The notes beneath the pieces were generated by a model that saw only the letters and a program-made list of their open reading frames with translations, ran no database searches and had not been told where the DNA came from. This document shows positions 25,201 through 36,340 of a stretch of DNA of 64,000 nt, piece by piece. How positions within the stretch are numbered: position 1 is the first letter of the stretch; every line of letters begins with the position of its first letter. The DNA is from Chionis minor. Its lineage: Eukaryota; Chordata; Aves; Charadriiformes; Chionididae. The translations under genes and the position numbers were made by a program. The stretch spans positions 434,001 to 498,000 of the forward strand of contig VZSF01005685.1 in assembly GCA_013398295.1 (NCBI GenBank), in the 5' to 3' direction.

Positions 25201-28200
25201 AGTTATGGATCCCAGTGGGCTCCATGCTTTTCCAGCTCGCACAGCTGTGTTATGGCTGTCCTGGATTTGCATTCCGGGAAGCGTGCCCGAGGGTCTGCGT
25301 CCGCACATGTGCGCTCGGGCTTTACAAGCCACAGCAAGAGGCTTCCCTGGGCTTCAGTCACCACACCTTCCATGTCCTTGGATCGTGGTTTTATAGGGAG
25401 TTTTGCTAAGGGATAATGTCCGTATTTTAATCTCTGTTGTTTCCCTGCGGGTCAATATTTTAAACATCGCAGTCCAGGATTTGTATTTTTTTGCAAGGTT
25501 TTTGAATGCAGTAATGAAGCAATCAAGTTGAATTTTGCTGCAAGGAGCCAAAGTGTCTGGATCAGCTCTGACCTACCCTGACACTGCTGCTATCTACTGA
25601 AAATGCCCTTCGGAGACGATTTTCCTCATTGCCTTTTCTAGCCCAGCAGAGAGAGCACTGAAGTGCCATGGGCAGTGTGGGAGCCCACCTTGGGGCTCAC
25701 ACCTTGGCGGAACAGAGCCATTTCTAAGGTTAATATTTCCCCTACTCTTTTTTTCCCTGCATGCAAGATTTATCCCGTCGCATGCTCTGGAAGGGGATGC
25801 TGCTGTCTGCGCTCCTCGGCAGTGGATGGAGGAGGGACGGCCCTGTGCCCAGCGGAGGGGGTGCTGCCCCACAGCTCCTGCTGGGCTCGGGGGCAGCACC
25901 TCCTTCTTTCGTCCTGTCGTTTGGGGTTTTTTCTCATTTCTATCACACCTTGTTTCAGTGGCAAATGACGAACACAATGAGAAAAAATTAGAGCGAAGGG
26001 AGTGTGGGAGAAGGAAAACGGAGTAATAGAGAAAGGGTCCGGATTTTTAATAAAAGGAAGTGAAATATATTTCTGCTTTTTCTAAGCAGATCTAGTATTT
26101 CCCATCAGCCCAGACTAGGCTTTTGATATAAGAAGATATATTTGTTCTGACTAAACCGCTTTGATTTGCGTGCTACCAGGAGAAGTGTTAGATTCTGCAT
26201 TTCTTAATGCCCCCAAGTGAGGACCGGACAAGCTGATGGGGAAAATGAGGAGGAATAGGAGATCCCCTGACACACGAGGTTTCAAACTAAGTCATCCCAT
26301 AGTACTGTCCTGCCTTGAACTAAAGCACAAGGCTGCATGTGTTACTTGCCAATCTGAAATAAATAGTTCTGCTGTTGTAAGGACACACATAAGAGCTGGT
26401 GAGGGCAGAGGAACACCCAACTAACACAAACACCAGGTGCCAGAGCTCTGTTTATCTCCAAGAGCAAAACTTCCCCAGCCACCACTCAGGACAGTTTTCA
26501 TGTGTGTCGGGACCCCACCGAGTGCAATGGCTTTCCAAGGCATGGACGAGATAAAAATGGATTAAATCACTGCACAGGCTGACTTCCATAAAAGACAGTC
26601 TCAGAGCTAATTCTTGCAGATGGGAGCTCAAAGGCAACAGCGTTTCTGGGGACTGTCCCCACTAACCGTCCCACCAGTGATGCCGACAGATCCTGCCCCA
26701 CCTGCAAACGTTGGTGGTCGGCAGGAACCATGAGAGACCCGTGCTTACCCATCAGGGACACCCAAATGGATAGGGCTGTTCCATAGATGCTGAAGTACTC
26801 CAGGATATCGTAGCGCATGAAGCACAGCACTGATAAGCCGGGGCCATCACATGCATGGTAAAACTATTTAAAAAAAGAAGAAAAAAAGATTGGAAAACAA
26901 GTTCCTTACCCACAGACCAGTAAGGTAAAAACCTTATCAACTGGTTTGCAGCAGCTTTTGTGTGGCGGTTGAGAGGATGGCCAGCCAGAACAGAACAGTC
27001 TCAAACACACCAGAGTCACTGATATGAAGTAACGAATATATTTGAGAGATAATGTCACTGTTCCTGATTGCAAATTGCCTGAGAATCAGCATTCTTCTCT
27101 CTTAGCACAAATTACTTGTGGACGAGCTGTAGTTTGCCTCTTGGTCTGTGCCAGAATTTGCAATCTGATGACCAAGCTGCTTCGAGCTGAGCCCCAGGCG
27201 GCGCAGGGACGTCCTCTCCAGCAGAAGGAGGACGCTGGGGTTACGGGTCTAATTGCGAAAGATTCTTGTAAAACAATTCAAACTGAATGTCCTGATGAAA
27301 TGTCTATGGATGCCAGGTCACTGTCCAGGCTAAATAGGGTTTATATGGCCAGAGTCTGAATACTGGGGAATTCACTCATTAGTGTGTTCCCTTAAAAGCC
27401 GCTGGTTTCTGCCCATTAGCTCATTGATTAGGTTATTTGCAAAAAACCCATTGTCATGCAACATAAATGCAAACCAAGCCAAGAGAAATTTTCCAGTGCA
27501 ATCAGAGGAATGCTCCCAGTGTTTGCCTGGCGCTGGCCTCTTCCTCCGAGCACTCAGCCCTGCGAGTTTTCTAGTGGCAGCACCAGCCTGCTTCGCCGTT
27601 GCTGAAGAAGTCCCTTCACTGCTTGGCAGGACGCCCTTGGAACAATCCTCACTGTCATGGCCCAGCAGGGATGCTGATATTATTTATAATGGGAATTGCT
27701 GCAAGTCCTTTGGCTCGCTGCGGTTTCTAGAAAAGATTGCACCACAGCCGTAATTCTTTTCTCTGCTTGAGATTGGATTTGGGGAGTCCAGAGACGGGGG
27801 GAAGAAAGGGTGGAAGACAAAGAGCGTGTTTCTGGCTTGCGTTGCAGCACTTGTCTGCGATGGACATATGCTTTCACTGCTCTGACGGGCTCTCCGGGGG
27901 GAGGAGGAGTGGGATGATATGAGAAAGGCAACAGCAGCAGCTGCTGCCCATCCTATCCCCCCAACCATGCTGGCAGCTCCCTTCCCTTCCCTTCCCTTCC
28001 CTTCCCTTCCCCACACAGATATTTTGCCTCTCCAGTCTTTTCGGCAAAGACCTGTTCCACCTTCCATCACACCACATGCCAACTTTCCTATTGACTTCTC
28101 GGGGAGGTGGAGCAGACACAAAACTGGTGCAAAATGAAATTGTAGATGTCTGGCTCCCCTGGGGAGCTGGGAGGGGCTTGGCTGGGATGTTTTTATTAAC

Positions 28201-29401
28201 TAGTTTTATGGAACTGGCAGAATTTTCCCCCCTGCATTGTGCTTTAATGGGAGGTTTAAATGGTGGATCCTTAGGAGTAAGAGACCGCCCTGGTTCAGAG
28301 CCCTGCTTTCCCCTCGGCGCTGCTGTGGAAGAGCTTTTCACACCGGGAAGGTCCTTTATCTCCTCCCTGCCTCAGTTTCTGTCTCTCTGTACAAGGGGAC
28401 ACATCAACCCTCATGAGATGCCTCGAGGTGGGTGGAGAGAGGAGGTAAATGCAATACTGGTTGGGTTGCTGGGTTGTTTCCTTCATATTCCTTAGCAGAG
28501 CATTGCCATGTCGCTAAATAGGAGACTTTTTCCAGTACAAATGTTGCTTTAGCTGCTTGGCCCGTGTGTGCGCGGAGGCACTTAGCAGGGATACGAAGCA
28601 CAGGGCAGCCTACCGCTGGGCGCAGGAACATGAATTATTTTGTGTATGTACAAACAGCTGACTTTCTCCGCTCGTTATTCCCACGTGAGGGTGATTTGAG
28701 CCTGGTGAAACACACATTTTCAAACTGCTCCGCCAGGGTGGGAGGGTTAATGGTTATTTTTCTTGATAACTCAGCAGCATGTTTTAATCTTTCCTTTCCC
28801 AGTGCAGAAACTCCCCTGACTCCAGTGTTGCCCCCATCACCAGTTAGCAATTGCAAAATCACTAATTCGACTACGTGCTTTTGGCTAAAATGACAGAAGC
28901 ATAGCAAGAGACTCTGGATACAATTTAAACCCCAGATTCAGCATGGCCACTTACCAGCTGTAAAACAAAGAGAAAAACCAGCTCCAAAACATTGCGAATC
29001 AATCAAGTCGCTTTGCACCCAGACCCTCTCCCTAACCTCACAGCCATAAAACACCATTAAATCCGTGTAAGGCCACCCCTTAGGACATCCTAAACTGAAG
29101 AATCAGCTACTCAGCACCACACGAGGTGGGAAATAATTAAAAATGGATATTCTGGGGGTCGCGCTCGCTGCTGTTGGGTGAGATCCAGCTACCCTTCCCG
29201 GTGGAGACGCAGTGCCGGGGGCATTTGGAGGGATGAAACATGCAGGGGGGGTACAGGACATCTTACCGCCACGAAGAACATGGTGAAGAAGTAGACCATG
29301 GCTTCCATGTGGAAGCGCCGCTTGGCCGCGATGCTGATGGTGGGGAGGAAGACCAAGGTGCTGACGGTGGGCAGAAGGAGCTTGGCCACCAGTGAACCCA
29401 T
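22100..29401 (-). CDS. MYMK: MYMK (myomaker, TMEM8C), complete five-exon coding region
   Basis: Myomaker is a muscle-specific plasma-membrane protein required for myoblast fusion. Splicing 29401-29267, 26863-26749, 24609-24461, 23441-23325 and 22246-22100 gives one 220-residue frame (human 221) that matches vertebrate myomaker along its whole length, for example MGSLVAKLLLP at the start and HDRWGYGVYSGPIGTA at residues 110-125. All introns are GT-AG. Seven hydrophobic segments are visible at about residues 3-24, 34-47, 65-84, 94-107, 116-131, 154-171 and 178-200. His48, His180 and His184 are candidates for the metal-binding histidines of the ceramidase/PAQR-like superfamily (inference). The C-terminus is Cys-rich (C213, C217-C219), the region palmitoylated in mammals. 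The start is the only ATG giving the family N-terminus. No AATAAA or ATTAAA lies in sense orientation in the 1 kb after the stop, so the 3' UTR end is unknown. Confidence 0.98.
23325..23441 (-). CDS. MYMK: MYMK exon 4 (residues 134-172)
   Basis: The 117-nt, phase 0-0 exon encodes LQKMKEKKGLYPDKSVYTQQ and the sixth membrane segment, ending LRFFFE. The acceptor is TTCCAG and the donor GTACCC. Because both ends are phase 0, skipping would delete 39 residues without a frameshift. Confidence 0.97.
24461..24609 (-). CDS. MYMK: MYMK exon 3 (residues 84-133)
   Basis: The 149-nt exon encodes ALAEFDEPKRSTF, then the almost invariant core HDRWGYGVYSGPIGTA, ending in phase 0 after KW. The donor is GTACGT. 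Intron 3 spans 23442-24460 and looks like plain unique sequence. Confidence 0.97.
26749..26863 (-). CDS. MYMK: MYMK exon 2 (residues 46-84, last codon split)
   Basis: The 115-nt exon begins FYHACDGPG and continues through the third membrane segment (YDILEYFSIYGTALSIW). The acceptor is a T-rich tract ending in TAG and the donor is GTAAGC. It leaves one base (G) that joins exon 3 to make Ala84. Intron 2 (24610-26748) has no recognisable feature other than unique sequence. Confidence 0.97.
27979..28012 (+). repeat. (CCCTT)n microsatellite in MYMK intron 1
   Basis: About six and a half perfect five-base units of C and T. On the MYMK sense strand it is a purine run. Confidence 0.95.
29267..29401 (-). 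CDS. MYMK: MYMK exon 1 (residues 1-45)
   Basis: This exon encodes the N-terminus and first membrane segment, then the KRRFHMEAM loop and most of segment 2. It ends in phase 0 at a GTAAGA donor (minus strand). Intron 1 (26864-29266, 2.4 kb) follows. It holds a CCCTT-type microsatellite near 27,980 and AT-rich unique sequence, and I see no other exon in it. Confidence 0.97.
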
Positions 29402-29514
29402 GGGTGCTGCTCCCGGGGATGGGGTCTCTGTGAGCTGGATGCTGATGGCGGAGAAAACAGCCGTGGCAAGTGTGCTTTAAAATTTAAATGCCCCACATGG
29501 GCAGGGAACAGCTG
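29402..29514 (-). promoter_or_regulatory. MYMK: MYMK proximal promoter with E-boxes and AT-rich TATA-like tract
   Basis: Directly upstream of the MYMK start codon are three CANNTG E-boxes: CAAGTG at 29467-29472, CACATG at 29494-29499 and CAGCTG at 29509-29514. An AT-only run at about 29477-29489 could serve as a TATA element. Known biology: MYMK is activated by MYOD and myogenin through promoter E-boxes. The transcription start is not determined here. Confidence 0.6.
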
Positions 29515-30228
29515 CCACCGCCGCAGCCGCCCCCTTCGCTCTTCCCTCACCCCAACAGGGAAATTCTTGACGCAGCCGGTGGCTCCCACCAGCAGATGCT
29601 CCGTGTCCCTGGTATCGCCCCGGGCATTTCTAAAGGAGTGAAGGGGAATGTTGTCCTTTCATGCCTTGTGCTGGGTGTCGGACCTGGGTGTGCAGAGGGT
29701 GAGGACTGCGGGTTTGCTTGCTCCCCATGGGGGGAAAACCCCACCTCTGTATCCCACTGCCCCCATGCGTCAGCGCTGCTGGAGCAGCCCGGCAGGGAAA
29801 AAACTGTCGGCTGCTCTGTGCCGGCACAAAGTAGGGAAGAAGGGGAGCACAGGCATCGGGGTGCTGGAGTGACGCCGTGTCTAAGGCTTGCTATGTGCGC
29901 CTGCGTGCCCTCCTGTGCGCTCAGACAGCCTTAAGCATGGTTGAGTTTCTCAGCCGTGCCCTCGGGCTTTGCTTGGTGGACATGGCCAGGAGATCCGTCT
30001 GAAATTCAGGAGCTGAGCATCTCTGGGGTGGGGGAATTTGAGCAGATCACCGCACGGCACAGAAAAGCTGGAGGAAAGGAGACCAAAAGCCAAGCAGCGT
30101 TTGGGCTGCTAATCCACTCAGTGCCTCCTCTCTTTTATTATGACTTTTTATTATATCGCTGCTGCTCCCCTCCTGAGTTAATATCTTTTCCTTGGAGCCT
30201 CGCAGGGATTCTCGGCATCTTTTTGGTA

Positions 30229-31513
30229 CAGCTGTTCCCGGGACGCAGGGAGCAGGAATGCTACGCTTGAGCAACCGCCTTTGTGGCTGCGGGTTCGGGG
30301 AGGAGGCTGCGAGCCGTGATATGAGCCACTGTCTATTTTGGAGCCCAATCGGACAGGCTCGGCTGTCCCCCGGGAGGGGGGTCCGGTGGAAAGGCAGGCA
30401 TGCAGGGAGAAAAAAATGCTCTTTAAACCACTCCAGCCAAGTTGGAAAGGGCTCCGGGAGGGGGAGCGCAGGGGTGTTGTGTGTGCGGTGAGAATGGCAC
30501 GACAGCATTAAAGCACTGACCCGAGAGGGCTTTGCCGAGAGCCTTCCCCGGGCATGGCGGAGGTGAGCCGAGTAGGGCTCCCGTTTTCAGCTGATATTAC
30601 AGGAATCGGGCACATTCCCCGACCGGCTGCAGGCAGCACCCCTCCGTGGGACGGAGCCCACACCACGCCTCCAGCCACCCTCCTGCCTGAACAAGCCATA
30701 AACTTACCGCAAACCCCTGCAAAACTGAATCTCTCCAATAAATTGTGAAAAACTCTGGTGTCCCTATTAACCGTGAAAATTAATCCCTCCAAGCCGGCAC
30801 ATAAATACCCTGCTTCTCCCCACGCGTCCAGCCCTGAGTGGGAAGCGGAGCCGAGTGCCAGCATGCCCTGGAGTACCCTGTTCCTTTTCTGTGCCATATC
30901 CTCAGACGTATCCGTTATTCCGTGTTATTCTCACGTGAGCTGCTTGGACCGAGGAAGGTGCTGGGGGCCACTGCGTGCTGCGCGGCAGGGCTTGTCTCTG
31001 GGGGGCGTTTCGAGCGGGGTTGGTGTCAGCTGGTTGCACAAACCCCTCTATATTCCTGGCTAAACAAACTGCTTTTGTGACCGCGAGGTTGGTTCAGAGA
31101 GGTGAAAACAGGGCTTAAAATTAGTTGGCGAGGACAAACTTCCACGTCTGGGTGCAAAGCAGTCCCCCCTCGCCCTCGCGGGACCGTTTGCAAGGACACG
31201 GCAGTTGTGCAACCAGCTGCCGTTCGTAAGCACGTGCGAGGGCAGCGGTTGTGCCAAATGGCATCAGCTGAAAAGTATGATCAAGCGGTTGTTAAATGCA
31301 TCCCCTCTCACCCCCATCCTTTGCCCAAAATCTAATGGGAGCCCACTGGAAAGGAAACCCCCTTGGCTGCTGGAGGCAGTAAGTGCCAGCCATGGCAAGC
31401 GCTCCCCCGAGCAGGGAAGTGTTGGAGCTCTCAGGAGCAAGAAAACATTCCACAGGTTGTTGGATTGGGGATTTTTTTGTTGGGTTTTTTTTTTTTTCTT
31501 TCTCTCCCAGCTG
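30229..31513. promoter_or_regulatory. Cluster of six CAGCTG E-boxes 5' of MYMK (candidate myogenic enhancer)
   Basis: Six copies of CAGCTG occur at 30229, 30588, 31027, 31214, 31265 and 31508 (start positions), 0.8-2.1 kb upstream of the MYMK start. CAGCTG is a preferred site for MYOD/myogenin heterodimers. Background in the left 22 kb, from a quick manual count, is roughly 0.8 per kb, so this is several-fold denser. Function is inferred only from location and density. Confidence 0.35.
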
Positions 31514-32325
31514 CACACCCTGGGCTGGCGTTTGGTTCGGAGGAAAAAAAAAAACCCCACACCGGTTTGCACACGTGTTCCAGCTATTATTGAAAAGGAG
31601 ACCCCAAAGTAAATGGCGAGGCAAGGGGCAGGCAGGTGGCGAGCTCCTGTCGGGAGCTGCTGCTTAAAAGGTCTTTGTTTGGGCTGCAAACAAACCGCAG
31701 CGCTAGACGTGGGCTTTGCAAACCTTCCCGGGAAGGAACCCAAATAACAAAGGGCCAGGACTTTGTTCCTTCTCCCCTAAACAGGTAGGAAATGTAGAAA
31801 GAGCAAATTTTAGCTCCTGCATTTAAGTACTTCTGGAAAGCGAATTTTAAATCCGCATTCCACAGGGCTAATTTTGTGTGGACCAGAGTGCACGCAGGAA
31901 CGGTGATACACATGGCTGAAAACTGGTTCCCAGATGCCAAAACCAGGTCCTGGTATGCCGTCCTGGATCCTTCCAGGGTAACATTAACCATGACTTTCTG
32001 TAAGCACTTCTACCCTTTCAACTCAGACACTGCAGCGAAGAGAGACATAGATAGCTTTGTTTTATTTTTAATTCGAGGGTGATAGTTTGCAAGTACTATA
32101 TATATTGGAACAGAGGATGGGGGATCTGTGCCAACTGAGAGTACTGAGAATATATTCTCCTTGGGATAAGCATGGGATGATCTTTCATCTGTGTGCGGTG
32201 TAGACTGTATGGGAATTGAAACCTGCTCCATTGTGTGTCCCCAGTTACTGCCAGCTTCAAAATAATGGTGATAATGACACTAAAATGGAGAGTCGAGGTT
32301 GCAGCTTCTATGCAGGCTTGCCATT

Positions 32326-32408
32326 TAGAATCACAGAATCACCCAGGTTCGAAGAGACCTTTAAGATCATCGAGTCCAACCACTAAATCCAGTCCAACCA
32401 TCACGTTG
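32326..32408 (-). mobile_element. CR1 LINE, very short 3' end fragment, minus orientation
   Basis: Read on the minus strand, it ends with GGTTGGACTCGATGATCTTA, then AAGGTCTCTTC and GATTCTGTGATTCT, the CR1 3' end. Only about 80 bases remain. It lies between MYMK and ADAMTSL2. Confidence 0.85.
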
Positions 32409-33409
32409 CAGCGCCGCAACATGAGAGTCAGTGCGAGCAGCTGTGTGCGGATGGCTGCGCCAATTCGGTGCTAGTTACCGCTTCCATTACTTCAGAATCT
32501 CACTTTTCATCTCCACAACACTTTGCCTGGTGCGACCTGGACGGAGAGATGACGGTGAAAAGCTGGACGTTGCCTGGTTCCAGCCGGGAGATGTGCAAGA
32601 GCTGCAGCTCTGGAGCAGCACGGTCAGCCCCGAGGAGCGCTGAGCCATTTGGTGAGCACGGCACGATCCAGCTGGCAAAAGATTTCTTGTCTTCTTGCTG
32701 CTCTACCTCGGGGATTTGGGCAAGGAACCTCCTGGTGTGAAAGGGCCTGGTGCAAGCGTGGAGCAGCCCGGAGGCACAAGCCCTTCCCTGCCCAGCTGGA
32801 GACGGGACGCCCGTAGCATCTGGATAAAATACCACCTACCGCAGCCTGCGATCGGAGCTGTTGCATGAGGCTGCAAGGCAGGTAGTGCTTTCTGGAGAGC
32901 TGAAATCCATACCCTGGCCCTGGCACCAGGGAACAGGAGCCCAATAAATGCAGAGCCACCGGCTGCTCCTCAGCCCCTCACACGGCCGGCGCTGCAGCCC
33001 CGGCTCTGATCAGCCGCAGCTCTCGCCCGCTCCCATCCGCAGCCCTGCCAAAGCACCTGCATCCTTCTCTTTTTATTACTGGAATAAATTGCCACTTAAA
33101 ATATCCATTCTCTGTAAGGCCTGGCCCCATTTTAGGCAGCTTTAGCTGAATGCTTGCCCTTAAAAAAATTCCTGCTTCCCGTCTCCCCGTTGAATAAACC
33201 TATTATGGATATTCCTCAAGGGCATCCTCACTTCTTTTTTCCTTAGGTTTTTTTTTTTCCACTCTTCCCTTCTCCTCTACACTGTCGTGGCCTGTTACAA
33301 GCACATCACCATTAATGGTGAGGACATCTCTTTTCTTGTCACCAGGTTTCCATTGCTCATACCCTTCGGGGTGTCCTGGCTGCTCGGGGTGGTCAGCCCA
33401 CTGCGGAAT

Positions 33410-33440
33410 GGGGGGGTGGGGGGGCAGGGGCAATGCAGGG
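33410..33440 (+). other. G-quadruplex-type motif, intergenic
   Basis: Four G-runs of 7, 7, 4 and 3 bases are separated by 1, 2 and 7 bases, fitting the usual G3+N1-7 rule. It lies between MYMK and ADAMTSL2. Confidence 0.6.
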
Positions 33441-34900
33441 ATTTATTGTTCGTTTCATGGTGTTTAAGGGTGGTTTTTTTTACAGGCACAACTCCCGGCG
33501 CCCAGTAACGATGTGAGGGTCTCCGCTCTCACCCCGTTGGTCAAAAATGTCATTTTCTGAAGAGAAAAGCTTGAAGCTGTGATGCTTCAAGGCTCAATAT
33601 CCAGAAGGGAACGAAACCAGTCTTAGGGTTTTGGGGAGTCTGACTCATGATTTTTGAATGCCTGTGGTTGGCAATGCTGCATAGCTGATGTCCCTCAGCA
33701 CAGTACTGCACAACTTCCATGCGAGACTCATTCCATTAAAAGAAAAGGCTTTGTACTTTCTTTTTTTAATCTTTGCATGGCTAAATTTTTGAACCAAGTG
33801 TGACTTGTCTGGAAGCTCCGGGAATGTTTAATCTTTGAAGACAGGTAAAACTAAAGCGAAAGAAATCTGCAGAGAAAAGGAGGCTTTTAAAGTTGTTGAA
33901 ACTATGGCCGTGACCGTACCTGGGGTCACTGTGGTCGCTTGTGGCTTTCAAACTGCCCAGAGATATTTTTTAATGGGAGTCTGGTGGCGAGAGCAGCTTG
34001 GTGTCTTTCGCTTGTTCGGTTTGACTCAACATTTTGCAAATCTCCGTGGATCAAACCCTCACGCTAACATGGTATAAATCATTGCTATCCACATCGCACG
34101 GAGGCACGTAGAGATGAAGTGCCTTGCCCAACACTGTGCCGTAGGTCACTCTGCAAGGGACCGGGACTGTCTCTAAAGGACACTTTTTTTGGTCTCCTCT
34201 TGCTTGTTTTAGTTACCCAGTGGTAGGCCATGCCCACAACTCTTGAGAAGAAGGTAGGGCTGGCTGCCAGGGACTTTTTTTGGGGCTTTGCCACATTTTG
34301 ATCCCCCTGGCAATGTCCCAGCCATGCAGGGACCTCACCCGCTCTGTGGCTGGCTTAAATCTGCCCACGCCATGCTGGGCTCGCCTGGAAGTAACGTGTG
34401 TCGCTGTGCAGAAGTCTTGAACAACTGGGGCACTTCTGTAGGCACTCTTAAAGAAGAAGAAAATCCGTTAGTTGTCCTGCCTCCGAGCAAAGACGAAGCT
34501 GCTGGGGGGTCCTGGGCCAACAGACTCCAGACCACGCTCCTCTCCTCCTCCAGCCTGACTCTCCTGGACCTGAGGAGGTGTTTTGGTGGGGCTGGCTACA
34601 GCAGAGCTGTCCCGTCTGGGGCATGCTGCCATGCTGGCACAGGGGCTGAGCCAGAAAAGGGCTAATTTTCCTGGGAAAGCAGTGCTGGAATGCCACAGCC
34701 CATGGCTGGGCCATGGCTCTGGTTGACCGAGGGCAGGTCCTGTGGTACGTCCTTCATGGAGGACCTGCTCTGGGGATGTGGTTGGGGCTTGGCAGTGCCA
34801 GGCCCCAGCTCCGGTGGGTCCGAGGGCTGGTGCTTGGGTTGGGGTGGGAAGGTGTCCCATGATGGGGACCACAGCGAGACGGTCGATGTCTTGTGCCTGG

Positions 34901-35141
34901 ATTAGGTTGGATATTAGGAAAAACTTCTTTACCGAAAGGGTTATCAAGCGTTGGAACAGGCTGCCCAGGGAGGTGGTGGAATCACCGTCCCTGGAGGTAT
35001 TTAAAAGCCGGGCAGACGTGGTGCTGAGGGACATGGGTTAGGGGTGGTTTTGGCATAGGTTTATGGTTGGACTCGATGATCTTGAAGGTCTCTTCCAACC
35101 CAAGTGATTCAACGATTCTATGATTCTATGATTCTGTGATT
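34901..35141 (+). mobile_element. CR1 LINE, 3' end fragment with octamer tail
   Basis: It starts TTAGGTTGGATATTAGG, includes the translated [20 protein letters not shown] motif and ends in several copies of ATGATTCT at 35,108-35,138. The clean 3' tail marks a better preserved, probably younger copy than the one at 17.9 kb. It is 5'-truncated. Confidence 0.95.
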
Positions 35142-36179
35142 GGGGTTTACCATCTCCCCCTGCTCCGGGTCAAGGATGGAGGTGTTTCTCCCACAGCAAA
35201 GGCTGCCCTGGTAAAGGGATCCCCCCCAGCCCTCCCTAGGTGAGAGAGGGCCCGATCCTGCAAAAAGCAGAGTGCCTCTGCTGGGCTGAGCAGCCCCGGC
35301 TCCTGCTGAGCAGCGACAGTGCCCAGCCCAGCACTTTGTTGAACTCATTTCAGCCAAGGAAACTCCTTTCCTCTGCAGGCGAAGCTCCGGCCAAACCAGC
35401 AGCCAGTCTCCGGCGACTCTCCCCCCAGCTGGAGGAGGTTATTTTGGAGTGTCTGTCGCTCCTTTTATTTGCACTCTGAATTATGCACGGCACCGGTTTG
35501 GGATGGAAAGCCTGGCAGCTGCCTGCCACAAGGCTGCCGTGTGTCCCTCGGGGAGGCTGTAAGAGCCCACCGGCCCCACGCTGCCGTAGGGACCGGCATC
35601 ACGCCGGCAGCTCTGAGCCCCCTTGCGCGGTGCCGGGAGGTGAATGCGCAGCCCCGGGACCTCCGGGCTGCCTTGTCAAAGAGTGTGGGATGCAGGGAGC
35701 AGGGCTGGCTCAGGGACACTCGCCTGAATCCTGAATTTCCCTGGGAAAGTCCAATACGAGCCCTGAGCGTCCATCCCTGGGTGGGAAAGCCTCTCGCTGC
35801 CCATGCAGGTGCATCTTGTCTCAATTTACTCCAAGCCCAAAAGCAGTAAATAACATCTGCAAATCATTTCTAACGCTTATGCCAAAAACTGGGAGATAAA
35901 AAATGCTGTCGTCTGAGCCCGGCCGTCGGTGATTAATGCCGTACCTGCCGGCAGCCTCGGCAGCAGCACCCGCAGCCCCGGGATTTTGGGGGCAGTGCTG
36001 GCCCCGGGGATTTTGGGGCAGTGGGAATTGGGGCCAGTCCAGCCCCACGTTGGAGCCGTGGGGATTGACTGATGTGAAGCTGGAAGGAGGCTCATGTTTT
36101 GGATCTGCTCTCTGGTGCGTTTTGTTTTTGGGGCTGTTTTTGCTCCCACCGAGGTGATGGCATCGCTCCTGCTGATTTC

Positions 36180-36340
36180 ACGAGGACGGGCCGGGGCTGC
36201 GTAAGCCGCGCTGCTGCGGCCAGGGATAACACTGCGTGATTTATGGGAGCAATCAGTTGCCACTAGGAGCTGGTTAGGAATTTTCCAATGAAACAGGGAT
36301 TGCGTCAGAAACCGCTGAGTCATCTCAACTGTTTCATAAA
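36180..36340. other. AT-rich block with AP-1 and E-box motifs, candidate regulatory element
   Basis: In GC-rich surroundings, this block holds CAGTTG (36254), a consensus AP-1 site TGAGTCA (36316) and CAACTG (36326). Possible enhancer of either flanking gene. Low certainty. Confidence 0.25.
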
